From: Devosia sp.
GTDB lineage: Bacteria > Pseudomonadota > Alphaproteobacteria > Rhizobiales > Devosiaceae
Length of the DNA: 8,750 bases
Direction of reading: 5' to 3'
Assembly: GCA_028290685.1 (NCBI GenBank)
Contig: JAQGJI010000161.1
Coordinates: 1-8,750, forward strand
Position 1 is the stretch's first letter. Every line of letters starts with the position of its first letter. The position numbers and the translations under genes were made by a program. The notes beneath the pieces are model-generated. The model was not told the origin of the DNA, did no database searches, and was given only the letters and a program-made list of their open reading frames with translations. Positions 6,528 through 8,750 of this stretch are shown one piece after another.

Positions 6528-8534
6528 ATGACTGAGAACAAAATCCGCTGGGGCATTATCGGGCCCGGCAGCATTGCCAAGGCTTTCCAGGGCGGCGTCG
6601 CCGGCTCCCAGCATGGCGTGCTGGCGGCGATCGCCACGCGGAATCCTGACAAGCCGGGACTGGCCGCCGACTTTCCCGGTGCCAAAATAGTACACGGCTA
6701 TGACGCCCTGCTGGCCGATCCGGAGATAGACGCGGTTTATATTGCGGTGCCGCATACCGGTCACGCCGAATGGGCGATCAAGGCGGCCGAGGCGGGCAAG
6801 CATGTGCTGGTGGAAAAGCCGCTCGCGCTGTCGGCGTTCGAGATCGACGCCGTTTTTCACGCCCATCGCAAGGCGGGCACCTTTGCGGGAGAGGCCTTCA
6901 TGTATCGCCTGCACCCCCAGACCGCCAAGCTGGGCGAGTTGATCCGCTCCGGCGCGATCGGTGACGTACGGATGATCCAGTCCAGCTTTGGGTTTTCCAT
7001 GGGCAAGTTCCAGCCGGAGCACCGCCTGTTCGCCTCGAGCCTTGCCGGTGGCGGAATTCTGGATGTCGGGGGCTATCCGGTTTCCATGGCGCGCTTCATC
7101 GTCGGGCAGGCGGTGGGCAAGCCGTTCGCCGATCCCATCAAGGTGCGCGGCACGGCCAAGCTCAATGCCGAAGGGACGGACGACTGGGCTGCTGCCCTGC
7201 TGACGTTCGAGAACGGCATTGTCGCGCAAGTGTCCTGCGCGGTGATGGCGAACCTTGACAACGTGCTGCGCATCCACGGTTCGGACGGCCGCATCGAGGT
7301 GCCGGACTTCTGGTTTGCCGGCGGCGACCGGACCAGGGGCCTGGGGCGGATTGACATCATCAAGAACGGTCAAACCGAAACCATCAGCGTCGGCGAGGAG
7401 CGCCACGTTTTTTCCTTTGAAGTGAACGCGGCGGCCCAGGCCATCTTTGCCAAGCGCAATGAACTGGCTGCGCCCGGGATGAGCTGGGCTGACAGCCTGG
7501 GCAATGCGCGGGTACTGGACCAGTGGCGCAAGGATGCCGGCATCGAATACGCGGTGGAAACCTCTTCGGGCCGCGTCAACACGCTTGATAACCGCAAGCT
7601 CGGGGCCAATGAGGGGGTGATCCCCAAGCGCGCCATTCCGGGGCTGGACAAGCAGGCTTCGGCCGTGGCGCTCGGGTTCGAGGACTTCCGCAGCTTTGCA
7701 TCCGGCGCCATCATGCTGGACGCCTTCTGGGAGAAAGGCGGCAACATCTTCGACACGGCCTTTGTGTATGGCGCGGGCTATACCGAAAAGCTGTTCGGCG
7801 AATGGCATACCAATCGCGGCACGCGCGAGGGCGCGGTGCTGATCGGCAAGGGCGCGCACAGCCCGCTCTGTTACCCCGACGTGATCGCCAAGCAGTTGAC
7901 CCAGTCCCTGGACCGGCTGCAGACGGATTATGTCGATGTGTACTTCATGCACCGAGACAATCTGGAGGTGCCCGTCGGCGAGTTCGTCGATGCGATGGAT
8001 GCCGAGGTGCGGAATGGCCGCATCCGGGGGCCGTTCGGGGGCTCCAACTGGACCAGGGAGCGGTTTGACGAGGCCACGGCCTATGCCGAGCGGACGGGCA
8101 AGACCAGGCCGATGGCGCTGTCGAACAATTTTGCGCTCTCTGAAATGCTGGTGCCGATCTGGGATGGCTGCGTCACGTCCTCGACCGACGAGTGGAAGCA
8201 ATGGCTGAACGCGCGTCAAGTTACCAACTTTTCCTGGTCGAGCCAGGGGCGCGGGTTTTTCACCGAACGGGCGGGGCGCGACAAGACCGACAACGAAGAG
8301 CTGGTGCGCTGCTGGTATAACGACAAGAATTTCGAGCGGCGGGATCGGGCGATCGCGCTGGCGAAAGAACTTGGCCACAGCCCCATCCACGTGGCCCTGG
8401 CTTTCGTGCTGGCGCAGCCCTTTCCCTCGATCCCGCTCATCGGGCCGCGCACGCTGGGTGAACTGGACGACAGCTGCCGGGCGTTCGAGATCAAGCTGAC
8501 GCCCGAGCAGGTGAAGTGGCTCGACAACGGTTAG
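6528..8534 (+). CDS. fused Gfo/Idh/MocA dehydrogenase and aldo/keto reductase
   Basis: This 668-residue protein joins two NAD(P)-dependent oxidoreductases. Residues 1 to about 345 form a Gfo/Idh/MocA dehydrogenase: the Rossmann motif GIIGPGSIA (9-17), EKP at 96-98 with the conserved lysine K97, and D179-V-G-G-Y183. The tyrosine in place of histidine is as in glucose-fructose oxidoreductase and dimeric dihydrodiol dehydrogenase. After a linker of about 20 residues, residues 365-668 form an aldo/keto reductase barrel with the complete catalytic tetrad: D409 and Y414 (FDTAFVYG), K441 (GKG) and H475 (MHRD). Late IPLIGPRTLGEL is the usual cofactor segment. The ATG at 6528 has AAGGA seven bases upstream, directly after the paired repeat. 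The reading frame runs through the junction without interruption, so the fusion is real in this sequence. Lying last behind a sugar importer, it probably acts on the imported compound. Coupled oxidation and reduction by the two halves is a hypothesis; the substrate is unknown. Confidence 0.9.
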   Translation: MTENKIRWGIIGPGSIAKAFQGGVAGSQHGVLAAIATRNPDKPGLAADFPGAKIVHGYDALLADPEIDAVYIAVPHTGHAEWAIKAAEAGKHVLVEKPLALSAFEIDAVFHAHRKAGTFAGEAFMYRLHPQTAKLGELIRSGAIGDVRMIQSSFGFSMGKFQPEHRLFASSLAGGGILDVGGYPVSMARFIVGQAVGKPFADPIKVRGTAKLNAEGTDDWAAALLTFENGIVAQVSCAVMANLDNVLRIHGSDGRIEVPDFWFAGGDRTRGLGRIDIIKNGQTETISVGEERHVFSFEVNAAAQAIFAKRNELAAPGMSWADSLGNARVLDQWRKDAGIEYAVETSSGRVNTLDNRKLGANEGVIPKRAIPGLDKQASAVALGFEDFRSFASGAIMLDAFWEKGGNIFDTAFVYGAGYTEKLFGEWHTNRGTREGAVLIGKGAHSPLCYPDVIAKQLTQSLDRLQTDYVDVYFMHRDNLEVPVGEFVDAMDAEVRNGRIRGPFGGSNWTRERFDEATAYAERTGKTRPMALSNNFALSEMLVPIWDGCVTSSTDEWKQWLNARQVTNFSWSSQGRGFFTERAGRDKTDNEELVRCWYNDKNFERRDRAIALAKELGHSPIHVALAFVLAQPFPSIPLIGPRTLGELDDSCRAFEIKLTPEQVKWLDNG

Positions 8535-8580
8535 CAATGCCCCGGCCGCTGTGGGCCCAGTCCCGTCGATTTTCGCCCCC

Positions 8581-8598
8581 GCCCGCCTCCAGGTGGGC
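8581..8598 (+). terminator. candidate terminator hairpin after the oxidoreductase gene
   Basis: GCCCGCC (8581-8587) pairs with GGTGGGC (8592-8598), with one G-T wobble, around the four-base loop TCCA, 46 bases after the stop codon. There is no T-run after it, so it is a weak or factor-assisted terminator at best. Confidence 0.35.
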
Positions 8599-8636
8599 TG
8601 GGGATTTGGTCCGAGCCGGATCCCGGCCTGCCCTGG

Positions 8637-8688
8637 GATGACATCGCGAGCGCGCAGAGATGCTCGCTCCAGCCTGCGCCATGTCATC
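8637..8688. repeat. nested inverted repeat of the 'gggatgac' family
   Basis: GATGACAT (8637-8644) pairs with ATGTCATC (8681-8688). Inside it, GCGAGC (8646-8651) pairs with GCTCGC (8662-8667) around a ten-base loop. The preceding CGGATCCCGG...CCTGGGATGAC sequence resembles dispersed alphaproteobacterial intergenic palindromes. No gene is seen from 8535 to the end of the window. Confidence 0.5.
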
Positions 8689-8750
8689 AACGCCTGCGGT
8701 TACAAGTCTGTGTCTTCTTGCGGCCCCATGGCCCCTGCCCTATGTTGCCA

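Noticed and set aside
7552..7630. the fusion as an artefact of a lost stop codon between two genes
   Set aside because: No remnant ribosome site is seen at the junction, the linker reads sensibly in frame, both domains have normal lengths, and no frameshift is needed. A sequencing error removing a stop cannot be fully excluded but is unlikely.
6525..8690. 721-codon open frame on the minus strand opposite the fused oxidoreductase
   Set aside because: It is the antisense shadow of a high-GC gene: its residues are dominated by G, R, H, L and A with no recognisable domain, while the plus strand shows two intact enzyme families.

Overview
The window comes from a high-GC alphaproteobacterium, most likely a member of the Hyphomicrobiales (Devosia-like). 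The grounds are the style of the genes, the dispersed 'gacctcgtccttcgacatgc'-type and 'ggatcccgg...gggatgac'-type intergenic repeats, and a perfect TTAA-N7-TTAA box of the kind bound by the alphaproteobacterial regulator CtrA. The lineage call is inference from these features; no database search was possible.

Layout. 1-74: a tRNA-Pro(GGG) gene on the minus strand with a well-formed promoter. 75-408: non-coding, holding a small branched inverted-repeat structure and, just ahead of the next gene, a CtrA-like box followed by a perfect DnaA box. 409-717: a small, charged, helical (probably coiled-coil) protein of unknown function. 718-1152: gene-free and packed with inverted repeats. 1153-2070 (minus): a MelR-like AraC-family regulator. 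It is transcribed divergently from a run of plus-strand genes: a secreted sugar-binding protein (2176-3450), two inner-membrane permeases (3549-4445 and 4442-5329, overlapping by ATGA), a MalK/UgpC-type ATPase (5341-6405), and an unusual two-domain oxidoreductase (6528-8534). The last 216 bases are non-coding with more inverted repeats.

How it fits together. The transporter is a complete CUT1-type carbohydrate importer: periplasmic binding protein, two MalF/MalG-like permeases and one ATPase. The divergent regulator resembles MelR of E. coli, suggesting control by an alpha-galactoside or similar sugar. The final gene fuses an N-terminal Gfo/Idh/MocA dehydrogenase to a C-terminal aldo/keto reductase, with key residues of both halves present. 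Its position suggests that it acts on the imported compound, and a redox-neutral oxidation-then-reduction (epimerisation or isomerisation) is an attractive hypothesis. No glycosidase or kinase is present in the window.

Points most worth a second look: the fused dehydrogenase/reductase; an apparent clean five-residue deletion in the ATPase between the catalytic glutamate and the switch histidine; a paired inverted repeat sitting just upstream of the fusion gene; and the CtrA/DnaA box pair upstream of the small unknown gene.
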